Origin: Deltaproteobacteria bacterium
GTDB lineage: Bacteria; Myxococcota_A; UBA9042; DTJE01
Direction: 5' to 3'
Length of the DNA stretch: 64,000 nucleotides
Assembly (NCBI GenBank): GCA_029547805.1
Contig: JAKPOP010000004.1
Location: forward strand, 23,490 to 87,489
Position numbers and translations under genes: made by a program. Below, piece by piece: positions 25,556-34,348 of the stretch. Every line of letters starts with the position of its first letter. The stretch's first letter is position 1. The notes beneath the pieces were generated by a model. The model was given only the letters and a program-made list of their open reading frames with translations, did no database searches and was not told the DNA's origin.

Positions 25556-27363
25556 GGCGGACCGCTTGGGGAATCCTGTGGCTCGCAGGGCTCTGCGCCT
25601 GCACGCGACTGGGGAGCCCCGCCACCGATGCGGGCATGGACCTGGGGCCCGGGGAAGACCCGGGGGGCCTGGACCCGGGTTCCGGGCAAGACTCCGGGGG
25701 GGACCAGGAACCGGACGTCTGGACGGACCCGGGTGGGGATGTCTCCGAAGAGGTGGCTCCTTGGGACCCGGGGCGGCCCGATCCCGGAAGCGACCCCGGA
25801 GACGACCTGACCCAGGACCCGGGCTGGCCCCTCACGGGAACGGTCGAGGTGGCCCCGTTCACGATCGAGTTTTCCTACGTCCCGGCAGGGGGCGAGGCCC
25901 GGCGGCCGCTGCTGGTGAGGAACCGGGGGCCCGGGGCGCTGGAGGTGAGCCGCCTGCGCTTCTCCGGGTCGGGGGACTTTGCCCCGGATATCGCCGTGGC
26001 CTCCCGTCCGGGACCGTCCGGGGCGGTGGACTATGACCTCTCTCCGGCCCGGGTGCTGGCCCCGAACGAGACCTGGAACGTGCCGATCGTCTTCCGGCCG
26101 ACGGTGGAGGGCGATGCGAACGGCGAGGTGCGAGTCTTCACCAGCGACCCGGACCGGACCGAGCCGGCGATGGCGTTCCTGAGGGGGAACCTCGCGCGGC
26201 CCTGCCTCCGGTTGAGGCCGGAGTCGGTGGATTTCGGGGCGGTGACCCCCGATGTCCCCGGGAGGGCCGAGGTGCGGGTCGAGTCCTGTGGGCAGATGGA
26301 CCTGCGGATCACGGGGGTGGCCCTGGGACCCGAGGCCCTGAAGGCGGGGGTGACCGTCTCCTTCGCCCGCTTCGGGGACGGGACGGAGCCGACGGACCAG
26401 ACGCCGGTGGTGCTGCCCCCCGGGACCTCGGGGGTCCTGGACCTGGCCTTCGACCCCGTGGACCCCCCGGCCGAGGGGGCGGCCCTGAGGAGCCAGTTGT
26501 CGCTGCTGGGGAACCAGTTCTTCGGGGTGACGACGGTGCCGCTGTCAGGAACCGAGTACGCGGCCTTCTGCGCCCAGCCGGTGATCCGGCCCCTGAGCGA
26601 GTCGCCGGTCCCCATCGGAAGCGTGATCCATGCCGCGGGGGCCGACTCCCACTCGCCCTTCGGGAGCGTGAATGCCTGGTCCTGGGCCGTGGACCAGCCC
26701 GAGGGCAACGGCGGGGTGCTGGTGCCGAGCGATCGGGTGCCGGAGGTGGCCCTGTTCGCCGGGGCGGTGGGAACCTATCGCCTTCGGCTGCAGGTGGGCG
26801 ACGACCAGGGCAATGCCTCCTGTGGGGAGGCCCGATGGGAGGTGGAGGTGACCCGGGACCAGGTGGCCACCGTGTCCGCGACCTGGAGACGGGCCGATGG
26901 CGGGAACCCCATTCCGGGCCAGGGACCGGACGTGGACCTGCACTTCCTGTACCCGGCCGCCGGGACCGACGACTGCGCCTGGTATTCCCGGTTCTACGAC
27001 TGCAACCCCTACAACAATCCGGACCCGGACCCGGCCACCTGGGGCGGCCAGTCGGTGCGGATGGTGTCCCAGTCGCCGGACGGCCGGTTGCCCGAGGCCG
27101 TGCGGATGGACCTGCCCTCCTGTCCCCAGGGACGACGGTTCCGGTTCGGGGTGCACTACTTCGCGTCGGCGGGGGCAGGGCGAGTGGACGTGACCCTCGC
27201 GGTGCATCTCTACGGGCAGCCGGCCTGGACTCGGACGGTCCGGTTGCGAGAGAAGGACCTCTGGGACGCGGCGGTGCTGACCTGCGGATCAGGGACCGAG
27301 ATGCCCGTCGTCACCGAGACCCCCGGTCCCCGCATCCTCGCCAACTTCGCCCCGTGTCCCTGA
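25552..27363 (+). CDS. Lipoprotein with ASH-like and PKD-like domains
   Basis: 603 residues, not assigned to a named family. The N-terminus MRRTAWGILWLAGLCAC is a lipoprotein signal with the lipidated Cys probably at 17. A ~75-residue spacer dominated by Asp, Pro and Gly (DPGGLDPGSGQDSGG) follows. Residues ~95-330 hold two ASH/choice-of-anchor-like beta domains (VRNRGPGALEVSRLRFSG, VDFGAVTPDVPGRAEV). A PKD-like domain (DSHSPFGSVNAWSWAVDQPEG) spans ~345-440, and the end is a beta-rich domain with Cys residues. Translationally coupled to hemD by ATGA overlap although no functional link is obvious. Probably surface-exposed. Confidence 0.8.
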   Translation: MRRTAWGILWLAGLCACTRLGSPATDAGMDLGPGEDPGGLDPGSGQDSGGDQEPDVWTDPGGDVSEEVAPWDPGRPDPGSDPGDDLTQDPGWPLTGTVEVAPFTIEFSYVPAGGEARRPLLVRNRGPGALEVSRLRFSGSGDFAPDIAVASRPGPSGAVDYDLSPARVLAPNETWNVPIVFRPTVEGDANGEVRVFTSDPDRTEPAMAFLRGNLARPCLRLRPESVDFGAVTPDVPGRAEVRVESCGQMDLRITGVALGPEALKAGVTVSFARFGDGTEPTDQTPVVLPPGTSGVLDLAFDPVDPPAEGAALRSQLSLLGNQFFGVTTVPLSGTEYAAFCAQPVIRPLSESPVPIGSVIHAAGADSHSPFGSVNAWSWAVDQPEGNGGVLVPSDRVPEVALFAGAVGTYRLRLQVGDDQGNASCGEARWEVEVTRDQVATVSATWRRADGGNPIPGQGPDVDLHFLYPAAGTDDCAWYSRFYDCNPYNNPDPDPATWGGQSVRMVSQSPDGRLPEAVRMDLPSCPQGRRFRFGVHYFASAGAGRVDVTLAVHLYGQPAWTRTVRLREKDLWDAAVLTCGSGTEMPVVTETPGPRILANFAPCP

Positions 27364-27493
27364 CCGTTGGACCGGCTGGCGGGGCGTTCCAGGGCGGAAT
27401 CGTCAAGCGATCCGGGATCTTCGGTGGGAAAACGGGGTGACTGTCCCTCCGATTCGTGGTAGGCTCTGGGGAGCGAGGGATCAGGAGATGGCC
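27364..27493 (+). promoter_or_regulatory. Intergenic region with possible promoter and repeat copy
   Basis: This 130-base gap holds GTGACT (27437-27442), 17 bases, TAGGCT (27460-27465), a plausible promoter for the zinc-ribbon/CinA/ThpR-like operon. The -35 lies inside a 12-base inverted copy of GGGACAGTCACC (27436-27447), the core of a longer repeat found at 29256 and 39012. Confidence 0.35.
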
Positions 27494-27958
27494 ATGAAGG
27501 TCTGCCCGCGGTGCGGTCGAACCTGGCCCGATACGGGACGGTTCTGCCCGATGGATGGAACGGGCCTGGTGGCCCAGGCCGAGGTGGCCCCGCAGCCGGC
27601 GCCGCAGGAGGAGCCGGCGGTGGCCCCGCCTGCCCCTCCGGTCCCGCCCCGAAAGGCCACGCGGGGCACCCGGGCGGTCCGGGCCGCGGCCTCGGAGAAG
27701 CCGACCCAGGCGGCGCCGCCGGCGGGGCAGGCGGCCGAGGGAGCGGCGTCCCGAAAGGGCCGGTCCCGGGGCGGCTTCTCGGAGACGAAGTGGTTCATGG
27801 CCGGGGAACTGGAGGTCCCGAAGGACGAGATCGGGCCCGAGATCCTGGCACCGACGGACCTGGAGCCTCGCTACAAGAAGACCCGGGAACTGCCTCCCGA
27901 GGTCCGGCGCCGGTTCTCCCTGGAACGGGATGGGGACGCCTCGAAGGACTCGAAATGA
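27494..27958 (+). CDS. Zinc-ribbon protein with Ala/Pro linker
   Basis: 154 residues. The N-terminus is a zinc ribbon: CPRCGRTWPDTGRFCPMDG, with four Cys in two knuckles. A ~75-residue Pro/Ala/Arg-rich linker follows, then a charged C-terminal segment (ELEVPKDEIGPEILAPTDLEP). Of two close ATGs, the one at 27494 has AGGAG at the right spacing; the one at 27488 abuts it. The stop overlaps the next start as ATGA. No known function; such single-ribbon proteins are frequent in Myxococcota and may scaffold signalling or envelope proteins. Confidence 0.75.
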   Translation: MKVCPRCGRTWPDTGRFCPMDGTGLVAQAEVAPQPAPQEEPAVAPPAPPVPPRKATRGTRAVRAAASEKPTQAAPPAGQAAEGAASRKGRSRGGFSETKWFMAGELEVPKDEIGPEILAPTDLEPRYKKTRELPPEVRRRFSLERDGDASKDSK

Positions 27959-28653
27959 GTCCGGTGGCCGCCCGGAAGGTCCGGTTGTACGGCGTCTCGG
28001 TCCAGGAAGTCGCCTCCTTCTGCAAGGGGATCTCCCGCCCCGAGAACCCGGCCATCGCCTGGGAGGCCTTTCCGGAGGTTCACGTGAAGTGCCCGGATCG
28101 GGCGGCCCTGGAGGCGGTGCTGGAGCGCTTCCCGGAGGCGGTCTATGGCCTCGACGACCTGACCTTCGAAGAGGCGGTGGTTCGGGGGCTGCTGGCCGGG
28201 GGCTGGACCCTGGCCACCGCCGAGTCCTGCACCGGCGGCCTGATCGCCGCGATGGTCACGGCGGTGCCCGGGAGCAGCGGGACCTACCTGGGCGGGGTGG
28301 TGGCCTACTCGAACGCCGTGAAGGCCCGGTGGCTCGAGGTGCCGGAGGACCTGCTGCGGGATCACGGCGCCGTGTCGGGACCGGTGGTCGAGGCGATGGC
28401 CTCGGGGGTCCGACGACGCATGGCGGCGGACCTGGCCGTGGCCGTCTCCGGCGTGGCCGGTCCCGGTGGCGGGACGCCGGAGAAGCCCGTGGGAACGGTC
28501 TGGGTGGCCTGGGAGGGGCCGGGAGAGGTCCGGGAGTCCCGGCGACTGGCCCTGGCAGGGGATCGGGACCATGTTCGGCGGGCGGCGGCCTACGAGGCCC
28601 TCGAGGGGATTCGCCGGCGTTTCCTGGTTCCGGGAGCCGACAGGGTCTTGTGA
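27955..28653 (+). CDS. CinA-like nicotinamide-nucleotide amidohydrolase without the N-terminal domain
   Basis: 232 residues. The C-terminal ~160 are a CinA/PncC domain, which deamidates NMN to NaMN in pyridine nucleotide salvage. Signatures are TAESCTGGLIAAMVTAVPGSS, GGVVAYSNAVKARWL, HGAVSGPVVEAMA and VSGVAGPGGGTPEKPVGTVWVAW. Residues ~8-75 (KVRLYGVSVQEVASFCKG onwards) match the linker domain of full-length CinA. The ~170-residue N-terminal MoCF-like domain of full-length CinA (COG1058) is absent. Lies in the widespread cinA-thpR-recA order. Confidence 0.88.
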   Translation: MSPVAARKVRLYGVSVQEVASFCKGISRPENPAIAWEAFPEVHVKCPDRAALEAVLERFPEAVYGLDDLTFEEAVVRGLLAGGWTLATAESCTGGLIAAMVTAVPGSSGTYLGGVVAYSNAVKARWLEVPEDLLRDHGAVSGPVVEAMASGVRRRMAADLAVAVSGVAGPGGGTPEKPVGTVWVAWEGPGEVRESRRLALAGDRDHVRRAAAYEALEGIRRRFLVPGADRVL

Positions 28654-28662
28654 GGGGAAGAC

Positions 28663-29304
28663 ATGGCGGAATCGTCGCGCGTCGAGTGGTCGGGGCGGCA
28701 AGGGCCCCCATGCTGGGTGGGGATCGAGTTGCCGCCGGGGGCGGCCCAGCGGATGCTCGGGGCGGTCCGGCGGCTCGTGGCGGCGATGGGTCCCGACGCG
28801 GCGCGCTGGTGCTGGGTGGACCCGAAGGACTGGTGGATTCCCCTCTGGGTGATGCCTCCCGGAACCCCGCCCGACCGGGCCGCCGACGCCGTGCGGTGCG
28901 TGGCACAGGACCTGTCCGCCTTCTCCCTGTCCCTGGGTCCCTGGTCCCGGTGGCCGGGGGACCGGCTGGTGGTCCCGGCGGGACCACCGGAGGGGATCCG
29001 GCCGTTCCAGGAGGCCCTGGGGACCGCCCTGGACCGCCAGGGCTTCGACGGAGACGTCGTGGAGCAGCCCGGGCTGGTCGTCGCCTGGGCGTCCGGGGCC
29101 CGGGAGGCGACCTGGGAACCTCCGGCCGAGCGGGAGGAGTCGGGGCCTCCCCGGGGCTTCACCGTGCGGACGATGGGCGTCCTGTCGGGGGACCTTCCGC
29201 CGGCCTCCTTCCGCCCTGTCCGAACCGTGGAACTGCGCCGGAACAGTCCGGGGACGGGGACAGTCACCGAATCATCCTGGTCAACCTCTCGTAACAACGA
29301 GTAA
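28663..29304 (+). CDS. ThpR-like (2'-5' RNA ligase family) protein lacking both HxTx motifs
   Basis: 213 residues between cinA and recA, the usual place of thpR (RNA 2',3'-cyclic phosphodiesterase). The fold pattern is recognisable: WVGIELPPGAAQRMLGAVRRL, AARWCWVDPKDW, FSLSLGPWSRWP and the closing FTVRTMGVLSGDLPP. The two catalytic HxTx motifs are gone: residues 58-61 read W-I-P-L and residues 137-140 read G-L-V-V inside PGLVVAW, where the family has PHLTLAR. It should therefore be catalytically dead if the homology is right. The ATG follows GAGGGGAAG. Its last codons run into a repeat copy (29256-29272), so the C-terminus may have been altered by it. Confidence 0.65.
   Translation: MAESSRVEWSGRQGPPCWVGIELPPGAAQRMLGAVRRLVAAMGPDAARWCWVDPKDWWIPLWVMPPGTPPDRAADAVRCVAQDLSAFSLSLGPWSRWPGDRLVVPAGPPEGIRPFQEALGTALDRQGFDGDVVEQPGLVVAWASGAREATWEPPAEREESGPPRGFTVRTMGVLSGDLPPASFRPVRTVELRRNSPGTGTVTESSWSTSRNNE
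29256..29272 (+). repeat. Dispersed repeat GGGGACAGTCACCGAAT, copy at the end of the ThpR-like gene
   Basis: The 17-base core is identical to 39012-39028, and similarity continues about 18 bases further (both reach AACCT). A 12-base core copy lies inverted at 27436-27447. A CTCGT-aaca-ACGAG hairpin (29288-29301) follows at once. Confidence 0.6.
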
Positions 29305-29418
29305 TCCTGCGCGGTCAGTGCCGACTGCCGGAGCCTGCGCGATCGGGACTCCCGCTCCCTGGACGGCGAGGGGATCGGTCGGAAGCCGAGGTCCTGGAGT
29401 GCGGGACCCCGGGGGTCG

Positions 29419-29447
29419 TTGCGGGTGTCCCGACCCTTTGCTAGAGT
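29419..29447 (+). promoter_or_regulatory. Sigma-70-type promoter of recA
   Basis: TTGCGG (29419-29424), 17 bases, TAGAGT (29442-29447). Transcription would start near 29454, only ~18 bases before the ATG, just enough for the TAGGAGACGACG ribosome site. I see no LexA-type palindrome in the 167-base gap. Confidence 0.55.
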
Positions 29448-29471
29448 CGCCCCGTCTGGTAGGAGACGACG

Positions 29472-30536
29472 ATGCCGAAGGACCCCAAGACCCAGCCGGT
29501 CACCGACGACCGGGAACGCAACATCGCGGTGGCGGTGCAGACCATCGAGCGGCAGTTCGGCAAGGGCAGCATCATGCGCCTCAAGGAGGGCGAGGTCGCC
29601 GTGGGAACCGTCCCGGTGATCCCCACCGGGTCCCTGGGCCTGGATCTCGCCCTGGGTACCGGTGGCTACCCCAAGGGTCGCGTGGTGGAGATCTACGGCC
29701 AGGAGTCGTCGGGCAAGACCACGCTGGCCCTGCTGGCCATCGCCGAGGCCCAGAAGAAGGGCGGACTCGCGGTGTTCATCGACGCGGAGCACGCCCTGGA
29801 CGTCCAGTATGCGAGGCGCCTGGGGGTCAAGGTGGACGACCTGCTGCTGGCTCAGCCGGATACCGGCGAACAGGCCCTCGAGATCGCCGAGACCCTGGTC
29901 CGGACCAACGCCGTGGACGTCGTGGTGGTGGACTCGGTGGCCGCGCTGGTCCCGAAGGCGGAACTCGAGGGCGAGATGGGCGACTCCCACGTCGGCCTCC
30001 AGGCCCGGCTCATGAGCCAGGCCCTGCGGAAACTGGCCGGGGTGCTGTCGAAGTCCAACACCTGCATGATCTTCATCAACCAGATCCGCATGAAGATCGG
30101 CGTGATGTACGGCAATCCCGAAACGACCACCGGCGGCAATGCCCTCAAGTTCTATGCCAGCGTGCGCCTGGAGGTTCGACGAGGACAGACGATCAAGGAC
30201 GGCGACGGCGGGCAGGGGACGGGCAGCCGGGTCCGGGTCAAGGTGGTGAAGAACAAGCTGGCTCCGCCGTTCCGGGAGGCCGAGTTCGACCTGATCTACG
30301 GCGAGGGGGTCAACCGCCTGGGAGAGGTGGTGGACCTGGCGGCCGCCTGTGGTGTGTTGGAGAAGAGCGGGTCCTGGTACTCCTTCGGTGGCGAGCGCCT
30401 GGGACAGGGCCGGGAGCAGGCGATGGCCTTCCTCCAGGAACACCCCGACGTCCAGGAACAGGTCTCCAACGCGGTGCTGGCCCACTTCGGGCTGGCCGAG
30501 CGGAAACCGTCTGGCGTGGAGGCGGCCGGTGCCTGA
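29472..30536 (+). CDS. recA: Recombinase RecA
   Basis: 354 residues. ATP-dependent strand exchange in recombinational repair and activation of the SOS response. The start [20 protein letters not shown], Walker [10 protein letters not shown] (residues 76-84), the Walker B region [12 protein letters not shown], the DNA-binding loop around [12 protein letters not shown], and [21 protein letters not shown] are all intact. Normally followed by recX; here a PilT-like ATPase overlaps its 3' end by eight bases. Confidence 0.98.
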   Translation: MPKDPKTQPVTDDRERNIAVAVQTIERQFGKGSIMRLKEGEVAVGTVPVIPTGSLGLDLALGTGGYPKGRVVEIYGQESSGKTTLALLAIAEAQKKGGLAVFIDAEHALDVQYARRLGVKVDDLLLAQPDTGEQALEIAETLVRTNAVDVVVVDSVAALVPKAELEGEMGDSHVGLQARLMSQALRKLAGVLSKSNTCMIFINQIRMKIGVMYGNPETTTGGNALKFYASVRLEVRRGQTIKDGDGGQGTGSRVRVKVVKNKLAPPFREAEFDLIYGEGVNRLGEVVDLAAACGVLEKSGSWYSFGGERLGQGREQAMAFLQEHPDVQEQVSNAVLAHFGLAERKPSGVEAAGA

Positions 30537-31683
30537 AGTCTCCCTGTCCCTGGAACTGGAGAGCCTGCTCCGGTTCTCCATCACCCAGGGCATCTCGGAC
30601 ATCCACCTGAAGCCAGGGCGCCCCCCGGTCTTTCGACTCGCCGCGATGAACGACCTGGTCTCTCCGAAGGGGATGGGGCCCCTGGAGGAGGGAGACATCC
30701 ATCGGCTGGTGGACCCGCTCCTCCAGGAACATCATCGCCTGATCCTCCGAGAACGGGGTGGGGTGGACCTCGGGTGGGGCATCCAGGGGGTCGGGCGCTT
30801 TCGGATTCATGTCTATCGGAGCCGCGTGGGGACCCAGGCGGCCCTTCGGGTGGTCCCGGCCCGGATCCCCGGGATCCAGGACCTCGGCCTGCCGGCGCCG
30901 GTATCCCAGTTGACCGGCGAGCGCCGGGGCTTCATCCTGGTCACCGGGGCCGCAGGCAACGGCAAGAGCACCACGCTGGCCTCGATGCTGGACCAGATCA
31001 ACCGGACCCGCCCCTGCCACATCGTGACCATCGAGGACCCCATCGAGTTCGTGATCGAGGATCGCCGCGGGATCGTGACCCAGCGGGAGGTGGGCAGCGA
31101 CACCTCCTCCTTCACCGAGGGACTCCGGGCGGCTCTTCGGCAGGATCCCGACGTGATCCTGGTCGGGGAGGTCCGGGACCGGGAGACGGTCGAGACGGCG
31201 CTCCGGGCCGCCGAGACGGGCCACCTGGTGCTGTCCACGATGCACACGCTGGACGCCAAGGAGACGGTCCAGCGGGTGATCGGCTTCTTCGAGCCCCACG
31301 AGCACGAGACGATCCGCCGGATGCTGGCGTCGGTGCTCAAGGCCGTCATCTGTCAGCGGCTGGTCCAGCGTCAGGACGGTCGAGGTCGGGTCCCGGCGGT
31401 GGAACTGATGCTGGCCACCGCCCGGATCCGGGACCTCCTTCAGGACCCCGATGGCCTGCCCCTGATCACCGAGGCGATCGCCCAGGGCCAGTCCCAGTAC
31501 GGGATGCAGACCTTTGACCAGTCCCTGATGCTGCTCTACCGGGAGGGCCGCATCCGCTACGAGGAGGCCCTCGCCCACGCCACCAACCCGGCGGATTTCG
31601 CCCTGCGGGTCCAGGGGATCGCCGCCGGGGAGGATGCGGCGGCGCTGGTCTCGGGCCCCGGGAACGACCCCTATCGCTTCTGA
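30529..31683 (+). CDS. PilT/PilU-like type IV pilus retraction ATPase
   Basis: 384 residues, a GspE-superfamily hexameric ATPase of the PilT branch. Walker A is G140-AAGN-GKS ([11 protein letters not shown] instead of the usual GPTGSGKST). The Asp box ITIEDPIEF, Walker [16 protein letters not shown] and the His box [13 protein letters not shown] are present, and [19 protein letters not shown] replaces PilT's usual C-terminal region. It lacks the tetracysteine motif of GspE. The GTG start overlaps recA by eight bases with GGAGG upstream, so it is coupled to recA. No pilin or pilB gene is nearby. Confidence 0.88.
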   Translation: MPEVSLSLELESLLRFSITQGISDIHLKPGRPPVFRLAAMNDLVSPKGMGPLEEGDIHRLVDPLLQEHHRLILRERGGVDLGWGIQGVGRFRIHVYRSRVGTQAALRVVPARIPGIQDLGLPAPVSQLTGERRGFILVTGAAGNGKSTTLASMLDQINRTRPCHIVTIEDPIEFVIEDRRGIVTQREVGSDTSSFTEGLRAALRQDPDVILVGEVRDRETVETALRAAETGHLVLSTMHTLDAKETVQRVIGFFEPHEHETIRRMLASVLKAVICQRLVQRQDGRGRVPAVELMLATARIRDLLQDPDGLPLITEAIAQGQSQYGMQTFDQSLMLLYREGRIRYEEALAHATNPADFALRVQGIAAGEDAAALVSGPGNDPYRF

Positions 31684-31696
31684 GAAAGGGAATGCC

Positions 31697-34321
31697 GTGA
31701 CATCGCAGCAGATTCGATCCGAGTTCCTCCGGTTCTTCGAGGCCCGGGGTCACCGGGTGGTCCCGAGCCATGGCCTGATCCCCCCGGCGGACCCGACGCT
31801 CCTGTTCGTGAACGCGGGCATGGTCCAGTTCAAGGACGTCTTTACGGGCCGGCGGGACCCGGGCTACCGGCGGGCCACCACCACCCAGAAGTGCCTCCGG
31901 GTCAGCGGCAAGCACAACGACCTGGAACAGGTGGGCCGCACACCCCGGCACCACACCTTTTTTGAGATGCTGGGGAACTTCTCCTTCGGGGACTACTTCA
32001 AGGCCGAGGCCTGCCGGTTCGCCTGGGACCTGCTGACCGGCGTCTATGGCCTGGACCCGAAGGACCTCTGGGTCACCGTGCACCCGGACGATGACGAGGC
32101 CCGGACGATCTGGACCCGGGACGTCGGGGTGGCCCCGGACCGGGTTCTCGCGGACCCCTCGAATTTCTGGTCGATGGGCGACACCGGGCCCTGTGGCCCG
32201 TGCAGCGAAATCCACATCGACCGGGGCCCCTCCTATCCCGGGGTCTCGATGGCGGACCCGGGCCACCGCTTCATGGAACTCTGGAACCTGGTCTTCATGC
32301 AGTACGACCGGGATGGCGAGGGGCGGCTGACCCCGCTGCCGGCCCCGTCGATCGACACGGGCATGGGACTCGAGCGCATCTGCAGCGTGATCCAGGGGGT
32401 TCGGTCCAACTACGAGACGGACCTCTTCCGGCCTCTCATGGACCGCGCGGCGGCGCTGGCCGGGACCGCCTACGGCCGCGACGAGGAGGGGGACACGGCC
32501 CTGCGGGTCATCGCGGATCATGCCCGGGCCACCGCCTTCCTGATCGCGGACGGGATCTACCCGGAGAACGAGGGCCGGGGCTACGTGCTGCGCCGCCTCA
32601 TGCGCCGGGCGCTGCGGTTCGGGCACAAGATGGGCCTGCGGCAGCCCTTCTTCACCGAGGTGGTGCTGGCGGTCGAGGCGGTGATGGGGGAGGCCTGGCC
32701 CGAACTGGCCGCCCACCGGGAGGTGATCCGGAAGGTCGCGGCCCAGGAGGAGGACCGTTTCCTGAGGACCCTGGCCTCGGGCATGGAGATGCTGGAGCAG
32801 GCCATCGGGCGCGTTCGGGAGTCCGGGAGCCAGCGTCTGGACGGGGAGACCGTCTTCACCCTCTACGACACCCACGGGTTCCCGGCGGACCTCACGGCCC
32901 TGGTGGCCGAGGAGCATGGCCTGGGGATCGACGAGGAGGGGTTCGCGGCCCGGATGGAGCAGCAGCGCGAGCGGGGCCGGGCCTCCTGGAAGGGGGCCGC
33001 GGAGGACCTGGCCCCGGTGGTGGAGGAGTGCCGGGCCCGGGGATGGACCAGCGCCTTCGTGGGGCATGACTGGGACGAGGGGACAGGCCAGGAGGTCCCC
33101 TCGACGATCCGAGGGATCTTCGCTGATGGGGTCCCCGTCGAGGAGGCCCGGGAGGGTCAGTCGGTGATCCTCGTGGTTTCGGAGACCCCCTTCTACGGCG
33201 AGTCGGGAGGCCAGGTCGGAGATCGGGGGCGGATCCGCGGCGAGGGCGTGCGGGTCCAGGTGCAGGACACCCGTCGGCCCCAGGAGGACCTGATTCTCCA
33301 CCTGGGCCACGTGGAGGCGGGTTCCCTGCGGATCGGGGACCGGGTCCTGCTGGCTCCGGACCCAGCCCGGCGGCGGACCCGCCGGAACCACAGCGCGACC
33401 CACCTGCTGCACCGGGCCCTCCGGGAGGTCCTGGGGGGGCATGTCCGCCAGCGGGGGTCCCTGGTGACCCCCGACCGGCTCCGGTTCGACTTCAGCCATC
33501 CCGGACCGATGACCCCGGAGGAACTGCGGGCGGTGGAGGACCACGTCCAGCGGGCGATCTTCGACGACCTCCCGGTGACGACCGAGGTGCTGCCACTCCA
33601 GGAGGCGGTGGACCGCGGGGCCCTGCATTTCTTCGGCGACAAGTATGGCGACGTGGTCCGGATGGTCCGGATGGGGGAGTCCCGGGAACTCTGTGGGGGC
33701 ACCCACGTGCGGCGCACCGGGGAGATCGGGGTCTTCGTGATCCTCTCGGAAGGGGGCATCTCGGCGGGGGTCCGGCGCATCGAGGCCCTGACCGGCGAGG
33801 CGGCGGTGGAGTGGCTGCGCCAGCGGGCAGACTGGATCGGGCGCCTCTCGGAGGCCCTCAAGGTGGATGGCCCGGGGATCCTGGACCGGGTGCAGCGCCT
33901 CCTGGCAGAGGAGAAGGCCCTCCGAAAGGAGGTCTCGGAACTGAAGGTGAAGGCCGCGGCCGGGGCCTCGGGCACCGGCGGGAGCGGCGGGGTCCGGGAG
34001 GTCGGGGGCATCCGGGTCCAGGTGGCCTCGGCCGACGGCGTGGACCCGAAGGCGGCCCGGGACCTGGCCGACACGCTGCGGGAGCGGCTCGGGTCCGGCA
34101 TCGTGTTGTTGACCCGGGTGGATGGGGACCGGCTCGCAGTGATGCTGGCGGTGACGAAGAACCTGTCGGATCGATATCCTGCCGGCCGGGTCCTCCAGGC
34201 GGTGCTGTCGCCCCTGGAGGGCCGGGGCGGTGGCAATCCCTTGTTGGCCCAGGGGAGCGTGCCGGACCGGGAGGGTGCCGCCCGGGTCCTTGACGCCCTG
34301 CTCCGCCATCTGTCATCCTAG
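31697..34321 (+). CDS. alaS: Alanyl-tRNA synthetase
   Basis: 874 residues, full length. It charges tRNA-Ala and edits Ser/Gly. The catalytic domain opens with IRSEFLRFFEARGH and includes MLGNFSFGDYF and GPCSEIH. The editing domain has HSATHLLHRALREVLG and CGGTHVRRTGEIG; a C-terminal coiled coil and DHHA1-like domain follow. The GTG at 31697 is 13 bases after the PilT-like stop with AAAGGGA upstream. recA-alaS proximity is common in proteobacteria. Confidence 0.97.
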   Translation: MTSQQIRSEFLRFFEARGHRVVPSHGLIPPADPTLLFVNAGMVQFKDVFTGRRDPGYRRATTTQKCLRVSGKHNDLEQVGRTPRHHTFFEMLGNFSFGDYFKAEACRFAWDLLTGVYGLDPKDLWVTVHPDDDEARTIWTRDVGVAPDRVLADPSNFWSMGDTGPCGPCSEIHIDRGPSYPGVSMADPGHRFMELWNLVFMQYDRDGEGRLTPLPAPSIDTGMGLERICSVIQGVRSNYETDLFRPLMDRAAALAGTAYGRDEEGDTALRVIADHARATAFLIADGIYPENEGRGYVLRRLMRRALRFGHKMGLRQPFFTEVVLAVEAVMGEAWPELAAHREVIRKVAAQEEDRFLRTLASGMEMLEQAIGRVRESGSQRLDGETVFTLYDTHGFPADLTALVAEEHGLGIDEEGFAARMEQQRERGRASWKGAAEDLAPVVEECRARGWTSAFVGHDWDEGTGQEVPSTIRGIFADGVPVEEAREGQSVILVVSETPFYGESGGQVGDRGRIRGEGVRVQVQDTRRPQEDLILHLGHVEAGSLRIGDRVLLAPDPARRRTRRNHSATHLLHRALREVLGGHVRQRGSLVTPDRLRFDFSHPGPMTPEELRAVEDHVQRAIFDDLPVTTEVLPLQEAVDRGALHFFGDKYGDVVRMVRMGESRELCGGTHVRRTGEIGVFVILSEGGISAGVRRIEALTGEAAVEWLRQRADWIGRLSEALKVDGPGILDRVQRLLAEEKALRKEVSELKVKAAAGASGTGGSGGVREVGGIRVQVASADGVDPKAARDLADTLRERLGSGIVLLTRVDGDRLAVMLAVTKNLSDRYPAGRVLQAVLSPLEGRGGGNPLLAQGSVPDREGAARVLDALLRHLSS

Positions 34322-34348
34322 AAGCGCCTTCCGTGGCTGGAGTCAACG

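Noticed and set aside
29305..29471. A LexA/SOS box upstream of recA
   Set aside because: I looked for palindromes of known LexA types in the gap and saw none; only a plain promoter fits.
28590..30698. A 702-residue minus-strand frame across recA and its neighbour
   Set aside because: Antisense to intact recA and the ThpR-like gene; composition is that of a shadow frame.
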